Both the position numbers and the translations under genes were made by a program. From the NCBI RefSeq assembly GCF_022698165.1, contig NZ_JALDAY010000015.1:186001-250000 (forward strand): DNA of 64,000 nt, given 5' to 3'. Origin of the DNA: Streptomyces cylindrosporus (GTDB taxonomy: Bacteria > Actinomycetota > Actinomycetes > Streptomycetales > Streptomycetaceae). Within the stretch, counting starts at the first letter, position 1; each line of letters begins with the position of its first letter. Under the pieces are notes generated by a model, which saw only the letters and a list, made by a program, of their open reading frames with translations, searched no databases and had not been told where the DNA came from. Below, in pieces: positions 48,654-57,016 of this stretch.

Positions 48654-50318
48654 ATGTCGCGCTTCAACACCCGCACCGCCCGCCCGGCCGCCACCTCCCC
48701 GGTCACCACGACCGGCCAGACGACCCGGACCCACGAGGGCGGCACCGGCCATCTCCGCGACGCACGCTCCGAGCTCTACCTCCTCGCCGTCTCGAACATG
48801 GTCGCCACCGACACCTTCTACGAGGACGGCAAGGCCCGCGACGACCGCTACGAGCGCCTCATCCACCAGCTGGCCGTCGAGGACCCCGCCTGGACCGCCG
48901 GCCTCCTCGGCTGGCTGCGCGGGGAAGGCAACCTGCGGTCGGCCGCGCTCGTCGGCGCGGCCGAGTTCACCAAGGCCCGCCTCGACGCCGACGCCGGAGA
49001 CAGCGGCCTCGGCGACCAGATGACCATCGAGCAGCAGGACAGCGGCTGGAACCGACGCGTCATCAACTCCGTCCTCCAGCGCGCGGACGAGCCGGGCGAG
49101 CTCCTCGGCTACTGGACGTCGAAGTACGGCCGGCGTCTACCGAAGCCGGTGAAGCGGGGCATCGCCGACGCCGTGCAGCGCCTGTACACGGAGCGGTCCC
49201 TGCTGAAGTACGACACCGACAGCAAGGGCTACCGCTTCGGCGACGTCCTCGAGCTGGTCCATGCAGCCCCGGCGGTGGACAAGCCGTGGCAGGGCGACCT
49301 GTTCAAGCACGCCCTCGACCGCCGCCACGGCCGCGACGAGGAGATCCCCGAGAGCCTGGCGATGGCGCGCCACCGCGCCCACATGATGAAGGCGCCGGCC
49401 GACGTGCGCCGCAGCCTCCTCTCCGAGGACACGGATTGCCTCGCCAAGGCAGGGATGACGTGGGAGGCGCTGGCAGGCTGGCTTCAGGGCCCGATGGACA
49501 AGGAAGCGTGGGAGGCAATCATCCCGTCCATGGGCTACATGGCCCTGCTGCGGAACTTGCGGAACTTCGACGAGGCCGGCGTCTCGGACGACGTCGCCGA
49601 GACCGTGGCGCGGACGCTCGCAGATCCAGAGCAGATTGCCCGATCGCGGCAGCTGCCGATCCGGTTCCACTCCGCGTACCGCGCGGCGCCGTCGCTGCGC
49701 TGGGGCCACGCGCTGGAGAAGGCGCTCACCGCGTCGCTGGCGAACATCCCGAGGGTTGGCGGCCGCACGCTGGTCCTGGTGGACACCTCGTCGTCGATGG
49801 AAGACGCCTTCTCCAAGGACGGCACGGTCATGCGGTGGGACGCGGCAGCGTTGTTCGGGATCGCCCTCGGACAGCGATGCGCGCAGGCGGACGTCATCTC
49901 GTTCTCGTCGGCCCGCTACTACATGCACGACGCACCCGGCGCGAAGACCAAGGCGTTCCCCTTGCAGCGCGGCGAGTCCCTGCTACGGGCGGTCGGCCGG
50001 TGGAAGGACGGCGGCTGGTTCCTCGGCGGCGGTACAGACACCGCGGCGGCTCTCCGGAAGGAGTTCCACAGCCACGACCGCGTCGTCATCGTCACCGACG
50101 AGCAGGCCGGCTACGACTACCTCGAGGTCGACCGGTCCATCCCGCCCACGACACCGCTGTACACCTGGAACCTCGCCGGATACGAGGCCGGACACGCGCC
50201 CTCCGGCCGGGGACAGCGGCACACGTTCGGCGGGCTCACGGACGCGGCCTTCCGCACGATCCCGCTCCTCGAGGCAGGCCGGGACACGGCGTGGCCGTGG
50301 ATGAACCGCGCAGCCTGA
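48654..50318 (+). CDS. rsr: Ro60 orthologue (TROVE domain plus vWA domain)
   Basis: 554 residues from ATG 48654, preceded by GAGGGG. The TROVE HEAT-repeat ring spans about 10-350: ARSELYLLAVSNMVATDTFY, LLGWLRGEGNLRSAALVGAA, GLGDQMTIEQQDSGWNRRVI, KPVKRGIADAVQRLYTERSL, MARHRAHMMKAPADVRRSLL. The C-terminal vWA domain has an intact MIDAS start LVLVDTSSSMEDAF (Asp377, Ser379, Ser381) and VVIVTDEQAGYD. Ro60 binds Y RNAs and misfolded RNA; bacterial forms (Rsr) work with exoribonucleases in RNA decay and rRNA maturation. Directly downstream of three Y RNA-like genes, as in other bacterial ro60 loci. Confidence 0.93.
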   Translation: MSRFNTRTARPAATSPVTTTGQTTRTHEGGTGHLRDARSELYLLAVSNMVATDTFYEDGKARDDRYERLIHQLAVEDPAWTAGLLGWLRGEGNLRSAALVGAAEFTKARLDADAGDSGLGDQMTIEQQDSGWNRRVINSVLQRADEPGELLGYWTSKYGRRLPKPVKRGIADAVQRLYTERSLLKYDTDSKGYRFGDVLELVHAAPAVDKPWQGDLFKHALDRRHGRDEEIPESLAMARHRAHMMKAPADVRRSLLSEDTDCLAKAGMTWEALAGWLQGPMDKEAWEAIIPSMGYMALLRNLRNFDEAGVSDDVAETVARTLADPEQIARSRQLPIRFHSAYRAAPSLRWGHALEKALTASLANIPRVGGRTLVLVDTSSSMEDAFSKDGTVMRWDAAALFGIALGQRCAQADVISFSSARYYMHDAPGAKTKAFPLQRGESLLRAVGRWKDGGWFLGGGTDTAAALRKEFHSHDRVVIVTDEQAGYDYLEVDRSIPPTTPLYTWNLAGYEAGHAPSGRGQRHTFGGLTDAAFRTIPLLEAGRDTAWPWMNRAA

Positions 50319-50783
50319 CCTGAGCCGCGTACGCTCTTTCCAGGCGATCACGCCGAAGGACTCCCACATAAAAATGATCAGGGGCGTCCAGGGATGGGAT
50401 GCCGGTCTGGCCCTACGGGGCCCGCACCCGGCGAGGCTGCCGCACCACGGCCTGAACGCGGACCCTGCCGCCCCGCCAACAAAAACTCGGACAACGGCAC
50501 CGGCAGTACCGGGAAGGTGCACGCCCCGAGTCAACCGAAGCCCCGCCACCATGGCGGGGCTTCGGCGTCCGCACTCCAGCCGAAGCCCGAGGGGGGGCCC
50601 GCCAGTGCACGCCCTGCGCGCCCTATAGCCCCGCCTCCCACTCCACGTACGCGGCCGACTGCGTGCCGAGCGCTGCATCGGCACCGTGGCCAGCCGCCTG
50701 GTCGACCACGGTCACTGCTCGGCGGCCGTCTGGCTGTGGCGGGCCTGCAGCCTGTTGTGACACGTCGGCGGCGGAGCCCGAGG
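50319..50783. other. Non-coding region after Ro60
   Basis: About 465 bp between convergent genes. It holds the terminator at 50535-50565. The remaining reading frames are low-complexity and unconvincing on either strand. Confidence 0.5.
50535..50565 (+). terminator. Terminator after the Ro60 unit
   Basis: CCGAAGCCCCGCC, short loop, GGCGGGGCTTCGG: a 13-bp perfect stem about 215 bp after the Ro60 stop, in a region without other genes. Stem is symmetric, so it may work in both directions. Confidence 0.75.
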
Positions 50784-51551
50784 CTACGTGCCGTCCGGGG
50801 CGGGCAATTGGATCCCCCTCGCCCGCGACACCCAGTGGATGCGCTGCCTGGGCGGCAGGAGGCTGTACTCCATGGTCCGCAGGCCTGAGCCCTCGGTGAT
50901 GTGCCAGGGCACGACCCGCCACAGGCCGTCCTGATCGGGGACCGGCTCGACAGGGCAGCCCGTCAGCGTCAGATCCCAGCGGTCAGTGCTCCCATTGTCG
51001 CGGTCGTCTTCCGCCGTCACGCTGCCGCGTACCTGATGGGGCAGCTCCCGACCGTCCTGCTTCGCCAGGTAGTTCTCCGACAGCGCCTTGATCGTGAAGT
51101 CCCGCTGGAGATAGATGTCCGGGCTTCGGACGCCCGGCTCCAGGACGAACACCCCCGCGGCCGTGGGCCGGTTCTCGACGTCGGCCATGACCAGATCGCC
51201 TTCGCACCGGACCTGGAGGCGCCGGTCGCTGAGGTTCTCCAGCACCAGGACCTGCTGCAGCACGATCCGGTTCGCGCCCTCCTGATCCCTGGGGAAGTGC
51301 CAAGTGTGCCCGTTCGGCCAGGTGTTGCAGGGCATGCCGTGGTTCGTCGCCGCCAGCGGCTCCCACGGTGGCTCACTGAGCCGGAGCGTGACGCCCGGGG
51401 CCTGGGAATCCAGCCGGGTACGTATCGCGTCAGCGGCCATGAGCTGCGTGACCTTGAGCGTGCCGCGCGTGAGGTACCCCTGCCAGAAGACGCCGGCGAG
51501 AGCAGGAATGCTGCAGACCGCCGCGAGAGCGGTCCAGAAAGTGTCTGACAT
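50784..51551 (-). CDS. Membrane-anchored hypothetical protein
   Basis: 255 residues, ATG 51551. One N-terminal membrane segment (FWTALAAVCSIPALAGVFWQ), then a beta-rich domain (VLQQVLVLENLSDRRLQVRC, VFVLEPGVRSPDIYLQRDFT, DRWDLTLTGCPVEP, LWRVVPWHITEGSG). Last gene of the leftward cassette. The layout resembles phage-exclusion or host-interaction membrane proteins, but nothing specific is recognised. Confidence 0.55.
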   Translation of the reverse strand: MSDTFWTALAAVCSIPALAGVFWQGYLTRGTLKVTQLMAADAIRTRLDSQAPGVTLRLSEPPWEPLAATNHGMPCNTWPNGHTWHFPRDQEGANRIVLQQVLVLENLSDRRLQVRCEGDLVMADVENRPTAAGVFVLEPGVRSPDIYLQRDFTIKALSENYLAKQDGRELPHQVRGSVTAEDDRDNGSTDRWDLTLTGCPVEPVPDQDGLWRVVPWHITEGSGLRTMEYSLLPPRQRIHWVSRARGIQLPAPDGT

Positions 51552-51620
51552 AGCGGAAGATTGTGGCCTCAACACGTCAGCCCCGTACGCCCACCCCGCT
51601 GTCCGGCAGGCAGTCGCTGG

Positions 51621-51857
51621 TCAGGCGGGGCCAGCCCACCCCGCGTCGTACACCTCGATCCCGTCCAGATGCGCGGTGAACGCCACCCAGGACCGCGGAC
51701 CGAACGCGAGCGCCCCGGCCCAGCCGCCAGGCGCCGGCCACGAATCCGGACGGACCAGCACGCCTGCGATCACCTCCATCACCTCCTGGCGACCGCGCTC
51801 GGGAAGGTCGGCCAGCGCCTCCTCCACCCGGAACGCCAGATCCACTTCGTACGGCAT
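51621..51857 (-). CDS. Possible RelE/ParE-like small protein
   Basis: 78 residues from ATG 51857. MPYEVDLAFRVEEALADLPE, RGRQEVMEVIAGVLVRPDSW, ALAFGPRSWVAFTAHLDGIE, VYDAGWAGPA. Order (helix hairpin, then strands ending V-VyD-GW) resembles the ParE/RelE toxin fold. No obvious antitoxin is adjacent, so toxin activity is only a possibility. Confidence 0.5.
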   Translation of the reverse strand: MPYEVDLAFRVEEALADLPERGRQEVMEVIAGVLVRPDSWPAPGGWAGALAFGPRSWVAFTAHLDGIEVYDAGWAGPA

Positions 51858-51935
51858 GCGCACCCCCGTGCTCGTGATCAGCCAGGGCAGCACCGTACGG
51901 CCGACGGGCAGGCCGCGTGAGAGCCTGTGGATAAC

Positions 51936-52160
51936 TCAGCCGCGCGGCTCCGGGCCCCAGCGCTCCGGCCCCACCCCGCGCCAGTCGATCCACACCAGCT
52001 CCGCCACGTCCGCCGGGTCGATCTCCAGCCCGGCCCGGCGGAGGAACTCGGCGAGGTCGACGACGTTGTGCGCCAGGCCGAGGATCTCGCCGTCGACGCG
52101 CACGCGGCGGCCGCCCGTCGGTGACGGCGGGTGCACGACCACGCGAATCGGTCCGGCCAC
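51936..52160 (-). CDS. Small cassette protein B1 (paralogue of 13.4 kb gene)
   Basis: 74 residues with GTG 52160 as likely start, chosen by alignment with the paralogue at 13435. IRVVVHPPSPTGGRRVRVDG, EILGLAHNVVDLAEFLRRAG, WIDWRGVGPERWGPEPRG. Function unknown. Confidence 0.55.
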   Translation of the reverse strand: MAGPIRVVVHPPSPTGGRRVRVDGEILGLAHNVVDLAEFLRRAGLEIDPADVAELVWIDWRGVGPERWGPEPRG

Positions 52161-52204
52161 GTCTTCAGGATCATCCGGGGCGTACGGCTCCGCATCCGGG
52201 CGGA

Positions 52205-52543
52205 TCAGTCCAGCATGCCCAGGGCGGTGTCGGGCTGGCAGTGCGGGCACGCCTTGATCCCGTCGGCGAGCGCGCGCCGGGCCTGGTCCCGGGTCATGGG
52301 CTGGCTGCGCTTGCCCGCGTTCCAGCAGTCCCCGCTGTGCACGAAGACGGGTGGGGCATGCCGGTTGAGGCCGAGTTCGAGCAGCCAATCCGGAGCGGGC
52401 GGGCGGGCCTGGACGCCGCGCTGGTGCTCGGCTTCGCGGCGCTCCTCATCGGCGATCCACCGGCGCGTACGCGCCAGGTCCCGTTCCTGCACCCGCAGCA
52501 GAAAGCGGAGCAGATCGAGCCTCGACGGGACAACATCGTTCAC
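52205..52543 (-). CDS. DUF6233-like protein
   Basis: 112 residues from GTG 52543. LDLLRFLLRVQERDLARTRR, WLLELGLNRHAPPVFVHSGD, CWNAGKRSQPMTRDQARRAL, ADGIKACPHCQPDTALGMLD. This matches what I recall of DUF6233, a family mainly in Streptomyces (W--EhGlN-----P-VHvGdC----GkR--p---e-Ar-aLa-Gv-aC-hCrPDt-LG-ld). The Cys residues may bind zinc. Function unknown. Confidence 0.65.
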   Translation of the reverse strand: MNDVVPSRLDLLRFLLRVQERDLARTRRWIADEERREAEHQRGVQARPPAPDWLLELGLNRHAPPVFVHSGDCWNAGKRSQPMTRDQARRALADGIKACPHCQPDTALGMLD

Positions 52544-52594
52544 ATGTTCGATTCTAGACAGTAGGCTTCCACCTGCACACCGAGGGGAGGCCAC

Positions 52595-53158
52595 ATGCGA
52601 CAGCGCATGGAACTAGGCGACCTGCTACACCAGCAGCACGTCGACCCGTCCGGACTGGATCCGGCGCCGGGCAGACCAACCGAGCGCGAGTACTTCCGCC
52701 GCATCCACCGCATGCTGCCCTGCACCGCGTGCGGCGAGACGGCCGCCAGCACCCGCGTCCACAACAGCCCCAACCACGGCCCACGCTGGGTAGACCTGTG
52801 CATGCCGCACATGATCCTCACCATGAAGCCAGCACCCCGCATGCCCACCACCCTGGAAGGCATCCTCGACGACGTGCGCGAAGTCGCCGCCGAAGTCGGA
52901 CTCACCCTGCGCCCCATCAGCCAGGAGGAGTGGGAGGAGACAGGCCGCCGCGCGGCCCTCCGGCACGGCTGGCGCTACCGCATCACCATCTCTGCCCCTG
53001 GCCAGCCCACGCTCGACGGCGTCGCTTCGGACGAAGAGACCGCACGCGAACGGTTCGCCGCCCGCGTCAGCAAGTACGAAGGAACTCCCGGGGTGCGCAT
53101 CGTCCTCGTCGACCTGGCCGAACGCAAAACCCTGGACGTCTGGCCCGACCAGCCCTAA
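52595..53158 (+). CDS. Cassette protein B2 (C-terminus paralogous to 13.9 kb gene)
   Basis: 187 residues. N-terminal Cys block (LPCTACGETAASTRVHNSPN, WVDLCMPHMILTMKP), linker, and C-terminal part (WRYRITISAPGQPTLDGVAS, ARERFAARVSKYEGTPGVRI, VLVDLAERKTLDVWPDQP) matching the 64-residue protein at 13946. Divergent from the DUF6233-like gene with about 50 bp between them. Confidence 0.6.
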   Translation: MRQRMELGDLLHQQHVDPSGLDPAPGRPTEREYFRRIHRMLPCTACGETAASTRVHNSPNHGPRWVDLCMPHMILTMKPAPRMPTTLEGILDDVREVAAEVGLTLRPISQEEWEETGRRAALRHGWRYRITISAPGQPTLDGVASDEETARERFAARVSKYEGTPGVRIVLVDLAERKTLDVWPDQP

Positions 53159-53161
53159 CCC

Positions 53162-53407
53162 TCAACCCGCCGACGCGGGATGCCGTACGGCCTTCTTCAC
53201 CGCCTGCTCCACCTCGTAGCGCGACATCGTCACGCCGTCGCGCGCCGCGTACTCCGTCACCGCGGCCTGAAAGACCGCGGCCGCCTCGTGCCACGCCCTC
53301 CACTGCGCCTCGTACGCCTCGCCCTCGAGACCGGACAGCTTCGCGTGCGCCTCGACGGCGGAACGTTCCAGCTTGATCAATTCGTCGGGGATGTCTGCCA
53401 CGACCAC
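53162..53407 (-). CDS. Small cassette protein B3, helical (paralogue of 14.3 kb gene)
   Basis: 81 residues with GTG 53407; a TAGGATCC directly before the start codon is shared with the paralogue at 14300-14569. IPDELIKLERSAVEAHAKLS, WRAWHEAAAVFQAAVTEYAA, YEVEQAVKKAVRHPASAG. Convergent with B2, the same arrangement as A2/A3 in element A. Confidence 0.65.
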   Translation of the reverse strand: MVVADIPDELIKLERSAVEAHAKLSGLEGEAYEAQWRAWHEAAAVFQAAVTEYAARDGVTMSRYEVEQAVKKAVRHPASAG

Positions 53408-53600
53408 GGATCCTAAGCGACACCCGCACACACCCAGGCGCCCCGCCCCGCCCCGCCAGCCCGACGGCGCGGCGCCGGCGCCACCTCATGGCCCGGGCGC
53501 GCCACGCCCGGACCCATCGCCCGTACAACCCGGTCATCTCCGGACCGTGCGCGTCGTCTGCGGTGAGCTCGTGTGCCGTGAACCTCCAGCGCCAGGCCCT

Positions 53601-54326
53601 TTACGGCAACCGCTCCTGCGTGCCGGTGCTGCCACGCCGTCTCGCCCGCCTGAGCTCTGAAAGCGGTCGGTCCCTCCCGGAGCCCTTGAAGCCGCGCAGC
53701 AGGTCTTGCGCGGTCGCCGGCTCCACGCCCAGTCGCCTCGCAATGCTGCGCACCGATTCCCCCGCGGCCTTCAGCTGCCGGGCCAGTACGCCCCGCTCGG
53801 CGTTCCACTCGGCCGCGCGCTCCCTGGTCCTTGCTGCGACTCGCGCTTGTGCTCGTGAGCGTGCTTCCGGGTCTGCGATGCGTTCCACGGCGGCGAGCGC
53901 GCTGAGGATGAGACGGACTTCCTCGCACTCCTCGGATGCATCCAGCTCGTTGCCGGTGTGCCGTATGGGCCTCTCCGGATTGTCCGTGACGTTGTACCGG
54001 GGCAGCTCGCTTCGGATGGCAACTGTCTCTTCGGCGTACGCAGTCTCGCGGTCGCGGTACCAGCGGTCTTCGCGGCGCGCGATCTCGGGGCCCCAGGGCT
54101 TGCGCGCATGGTGTCCCTGGCGGACCGCGGGCTGGAAGGCCGAACCGATGTAGAGAAGCTGGCCGTCGGCGTCGTACAGCCGGTAGACGGCAGCCGGCTG
54201 CGCGCTCTGCCACGGTTCCGCGCGGGCGGCCGGCCTCCCATTGACGGGCGAGTGCGCGCTCTGCGGCGAGGGGCCGGTAGTGGGCTGCGACGGCTGGTCG
54301 TTGTGCGGCTCTCGCGTGCCTGTCAT
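53601..54326 (-). CDS. GIY-YIG domain protein with HTH C-terminus
   Basis: 241 residues, AGGAG before ATG 54326. GIY-YIG-like core at about 45-120: AAVYRLYDADGQLLYIGSAF, VRQGHHARKPWGPEIARRED, RWYRDRETAYAEETVAI (Y-L/YIG, later His/Arg and Glu). C-terminal HTH about 185-225: AAGESVRSIARRLGVEPATA then QDLLRGFKGSGRDRP. Possible nuclease recruited to DNA by its HTH. The gene upstream (54328) has the same HTH. Confidence 0.65.
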   Translation of the reverse strand: MTGTREPHNDQPSQPTTGPSPQSAHSPVNGRPAARAEPWQSAQPAAVYRLYDADGQLLYIGSAFQPAVRQGHHARKPWGPEIARREDRWYRDRETAYAEETVAIRSELPRYNVTDNPERPIRHTGNELDASEECEEVRLILSALAAVERIADPEARSRAQARVAARTRERAAEWNAERGVLARQLKAAGESVRSIARRLGVEPATAQDLLRGFKGSGRDRPLSELRRARRRGSTGTQERLP

Positions 54327-54327
54327 C

Positions 54328-54656
54328 TCACTCCTGGTCGGGCCCTGGTGCGGGGGTGCTCTCCGGCTTCGCCGCTGGCCTGTGTTTCCCGGAACCCCCG
54401 TAGCCGCGCAGGATGTCCTGGATGGTGCTCGGCGACGTGCCGACCCGTTCGGCGATCTTGCGGATCGACACTCCTTCCCCCTTGAGCTTGAACACCATGG
54501 CCTGGCGCTCTTTCGACCACTCCTTGTTGCGGCGCACTTGCTCGGCCATGACCTCGCTCATGGCGCGCACGCGTTCTTCTGGGTCAGGGATGGCCTCTAC
54601 GGCGTTAAGGGCCTCAGACACCCACAGCACCTCTTCGTCGTGACTCAACGCCCGCA
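54328..54656 (-). CDS. HTH protein related to the GIY-YIG protein C-terminus
   Basis: About 109 residues; GTG 54656 or TTG 54647. ALSHDEEVLWVSEALNAVEA, VRAMSEVMAEQVRRNKEWSK, LKGEGVSIRKIAERVGTSPS, TIQDILRGYGGSGKHRPAAK. The HTH and GF/GYxGSGxxRP tail match the GIY-YIG gene. The 53-nt palindrome at 54675-54727 lies immediately upstream, a candidate target. Confidence 0.6.
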
Positions 54657-54674
54657 CCTTTCCGAATTCTGGGC

Positions 54675-54727
54675 GGGCTACTTGCGCGCCACCGTATGGG
54701 TCCCATACGGTGGCGCGCAAGTAGCCC
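54675..54727. repeat. 53-nt perfect palindrome
   Basis: Left arm starts GGGCTACTTGCGCGCCACCG and continues TATGGG; one central T; the right arm is its exact complement, ending CAAGTAGCCC at 54727. Arms are 26 bp with no mismatch. It sits between the leftward HTH gene and the rightward gene at 54819. Could be an operator, a cruciform or a target for the GIY-YIG/HTH pair. Confidence 0.9.
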
Positions 54728-54742
54728 ACAGGGCTGCTCTGC

Positions 54743-54787
54743 AAAAAGCCCCCGACCCGGCGCTGGAACGCCATTTGGGCCGGGGGC
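54743..54787 (-). terminator. Leftward terminator with T-run
   Basis: On the minus strand, GCCCCCGGCCC pairs with GGGTCGGGGGC and is followed by TTTTTGC. That is a good intrinsic terminator for leftward transcription, yet no minus-strand gene lies to its right within the window. Confidence 0.6.
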
Positions 54788-54818
54788 ACCCGCCCTCACA
54801 GCGACGAAAGGGCAGGCA

Positions 54819-55235
54819 ATGCCCGAGAGTACCCACCCCGTTCCCGGCGGGGGATCACAGGCGCCGGAACCGGCGCCCACCTACTTCCTCGACGTCATCT
54901 ACCCGCTCGCGATCGCCCTGGAGAGCGGTCACCGCGCGCTGGAGCTGTACGGCGACGTGCGAGGCGGCGACAGTTCGATGGAGGTGGCTGAGGCGATCGG
55001 CTACATCCGGCACTCGGTCGCCCAGCTCTGCGACTCGCGGCGGGCTGAGCAGCTCCCGGTGACGGCCGCGGACACGGTGGCACGCTCGGTCCTCGAGCAG
55101 TACGGCGACGCTCACCCTGGTACGTCGGGGTCCGGCCTGGTGGCGGAGGCGCTCGGCGCTCTGCGGGCGGCACTGCTCACGTTGCTCGCCGAGTTGCCCC
55201 GGGGCCCGGAGCCCAGTTCGGCGGCGACGGCATGA
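54819..55235 (+). CDS. Hypothetical helical protein
   Basis: 138 residues, ATG 54819 after GAAAGGGCAGG. Pro-rich start, then a helical domain (YFLDVIYPLAIALESGHRAL, EVAEAIGYIRHSVAQLCDSR, RSVLEQYGDAHPGTSGSGLV). First of three overlapping genes. Function unknown. Confidence 0.55.
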   Translation: MPESTHPVPGGGSQAPEPAPTYFLDVIYPLAIALESGHRALELYGDVRGGDSSMEVAEAIGYIRHSVAQLCDSRRAEQLPVTAADTVARSVLEQYGDAHPGTSGSGLVAEALGALRAALLTLLAELPRGPEPSSAATA

Positions 55236-55441
55236 GCGAGCAGCCCGACATCCTCACGCAGTACGCGGACGCGAACCAAGCCGTCCGCGAGACCGCCCAC
55301 CGGCTCGGCGCCGGCTACGACGAGACGCCCGAGTGGCGTGGCGCCGAGCGGACGGCCGAGCAGCTGTGGTCGCAGGCCCGGGCGGAGGGCCACAGCCCGG
55401 CGGCGATCAGCGCCGCCCGGCCCAGCGAGGAGACCAGCTGA
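55232..55441 (+). CDS. Small helical protein
   Basis: 69 residues. QPDILTQYADANQAVRETAH, WRGAERTAEQLWSQARAEGH. 4-bp overlap with the previous gene, 1 bp with the next. Function unknown. Confidence 0.5.
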   Translation: MSEQPDILTQYADANQAVRETAHRLGAGYDETPEWRGAERTAEQLWSQARAEGHSPAAISAARPSEETS

Positions 55442-55614
55442 TGGGCTGGCTGCTCGAGCGACGCCTGAAGGCCATCAACCCCCACGCCGCGAACCCCAGC
55501 ACCACCGAGCGGGACCGCGCGGAGCGCAAGGAGCGGCGCCGGGCCCGCGTGAGCAGCGTGCGCCGTGCGCTCGTCAGTTCGCGCCGGGAGCCCAAGGTGC
55601 GCTGGCGGTCCTAG
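55441..55614 (+). CDS. Small basic protein
   Basis: 57 residues. MGWLLERRLKAINPHAANPS, then an Arg-rich helix (ERDRAERKERRRARVSSVRR). Strongly positive, likely nucleic-acid- or membrane-associated. Function unknown. Confidence 0.5.
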   Translation: MGWLLERRLKAINPHAANPSTTERDRAERKERRRARVSSVRRALVSSRREPKVRWRS

Positions 55615-55710
55615 GCCGCGCACAAACTGCCGGGCCCGCAGGCCACACCCCCGGGCCGCGGGCCCGGCCCTCAACTCACCAGACCGTTCCCTGGAAGGGA
55701 CACACCACTC

Positions 55711-56970
55711 GTGAAGATCGTCGTGATGGGGCAGGGCTACGTCGGCCTGCCTCTCGCCATGGCCGCCGTCGAGGCTGGCCACGAGGTCGTCGGGTTCGAG
55801 CCCGACGAGCAGCGCCTCCAGAAGCTCAACACCAGCCTGTCGTACGTCGAGGACGTCCCGGACAAGGTCCTGCGCGCTGCGCGGGAGACCGGCCGCTACG
55901 TCCCGACCCGGGGCGAGGGGATGCTGGCCGACTTCGATGTCGCCGTCATCACCGTGCCGACCCCGCTCAAGGAACGCCAGCCCGACCTCAGTTACGTGCG
56001 CGCCGCCACCGAGACCCTCGCCGCACATCTGAAGGCTGGCGCCACGGTGATCCTGGAGTCGACCACGCACCCGGGCACGACCCGGGAGTTCGTCGCCCCG
56101 ATCCTGGAGAAGCTGACCGGCTGGACGGCCGGGGAGGACTTCCACGTCGGGTTCAGCCCGGAGCGCATCGACCCGGGCAACCAGCAGTGGCAGTTCACCA
56201 ACACCCCGAAGATCGTGTCCGGGCTCACGGCCGCCTGCCGCGACCGGGTCAAGGACTTCTACGCGCACATCACGCAGGACGTCGTCGTCGCCGAGGGCCT
56301 GGAGGAGGCGGAGCTGGCGAAGGTGTTCGAGAACACCTTCCGGCACGTCAACATCGCCCTCGTCAACGAACTCGCCCGCATGAGCCGCCTGTTGGGCGTC
56401 AACGTGTGGCACACCCTCGACCTGGCCGGAACGAAGCCGTTCGGGTTCACGAAATTCCAGCCCGGCCCCGGTGTGGGCGGTCACTGCCTGCCCGTCGACC
56501 CGGTCTACCTCTCCCACCACCTGCGCACGACGTACGGGCAGGCCTTCCGCCTCGTCGAGCTGGCGCAGGACATCAACGAGAGCCAGCCCGGCTACGTCGC
56601 CACGCGTCTGCAGGCGGCGCTGAACGAGCGTGGCCGGGCCGTCAACGGCTCCCGGATCCTCGCGCTCGGCCTGGCGTACAAGGCGGACACCGCCGACATG
56701 CGGGAGTCGCCGGCCGTCGAGGTTGTCGAGCTGTTGCGGGATGCCGGCGCCCACGTGGTCGCCGTCGACCCCTACGCGCCGCACGACGGCTCTGACACCG
56801 GTGTGCTCGCGGAGATCCCGGCGGCGGTCGACGGCCGCCTCGACTTCGACGCCGTGGTGCTGCTCACCGCGCACACCGACTTCGACCTCCAGCGCGTCGC
56901 CAGCCAGGCGCTCTACGTGCTGGACACGCGGGGCGTCATGCCCGTCGCCCCGCACATCGAGCGGCTCTGA
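55711..56970 (+). CDS. Nucleotide-sugar 6-dehydrogenase (UDP-glucose/UDP-ManNAc type)
   Basis: 419 residues, GTG 55711 after GGAAGGGA. NAD-binding MKIVVMGQGYVGLPLAMAAV; central domain with ESTTHPGTTREFVAPILEK, FENTFRHVNIALVNELARM; catalytic Cys259 in GPGVGGHCLPVDPVYLSHH; C-terminal NGSRILALGLAYKADTADMR ESP. Complete. It oxidises a UDP-hexose to the uronic acid with two NAD+. The GGHCLPVDP block is closer to the WecC/WbpA (UDP-HexNAc) group than to classical UDP-glucose enzymes, so the sugar is uncertain. It most likely supplies the glycosyltransferase downstream. Confidence 0.88.
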   Translation: MKIVVMGQGYVGLPLAMAAVEAGHEVVGFEPDEQRLQKLNTSLSYVEDVPDKVLRAARETGRYVPTRGEGMLADFDVAVITVPTPLKERQPDLSYVRAATETLAAHLKAGATVILESTTHPGTTREFVAPILEKLTGWTAGEDFHVGFSPERIDPGNQQWQFTNTPKIVSGLTAACRDRVKDFYAHITQDVVVAEGLEEAELAKVFENTFRHVNIALVNELARMSRLLGVNVWHTLDLAGTKPFGFTKFQPGPGVGGHCLPVDPVYLSHHLRTTYGQAFRLVELAQDINESQPGYVATRLQAALNERGRAVNGSRILALGLAYKADTADMRESPAVEVVELLRDAGAHVVAVDPYAPHDGSDTGVLAEIPAAVDGRLDFDAVVLLTAHTDFDLQRVASQALYVLDTRGVMPVAPHIERL

Positions 56971-57016
56971 GCCGCAGGAATCACGGCCCCCAGGCCGTAC
57001 GAACAGAAAGGACGTC

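Noticed and set aside
50374..50922. Several 65-160 residue frames after Ro60
   Set aside because: They overlap each other and the terminator, are low-complexity, and none has a convincing ribosome site.
54614..54880. Leftward gene that would use the terminator at 54743
   Set aside because: The minus-strand frame is Gly/Pro/Arg-rich, spans the perfect palindrome and has no ribosome site.
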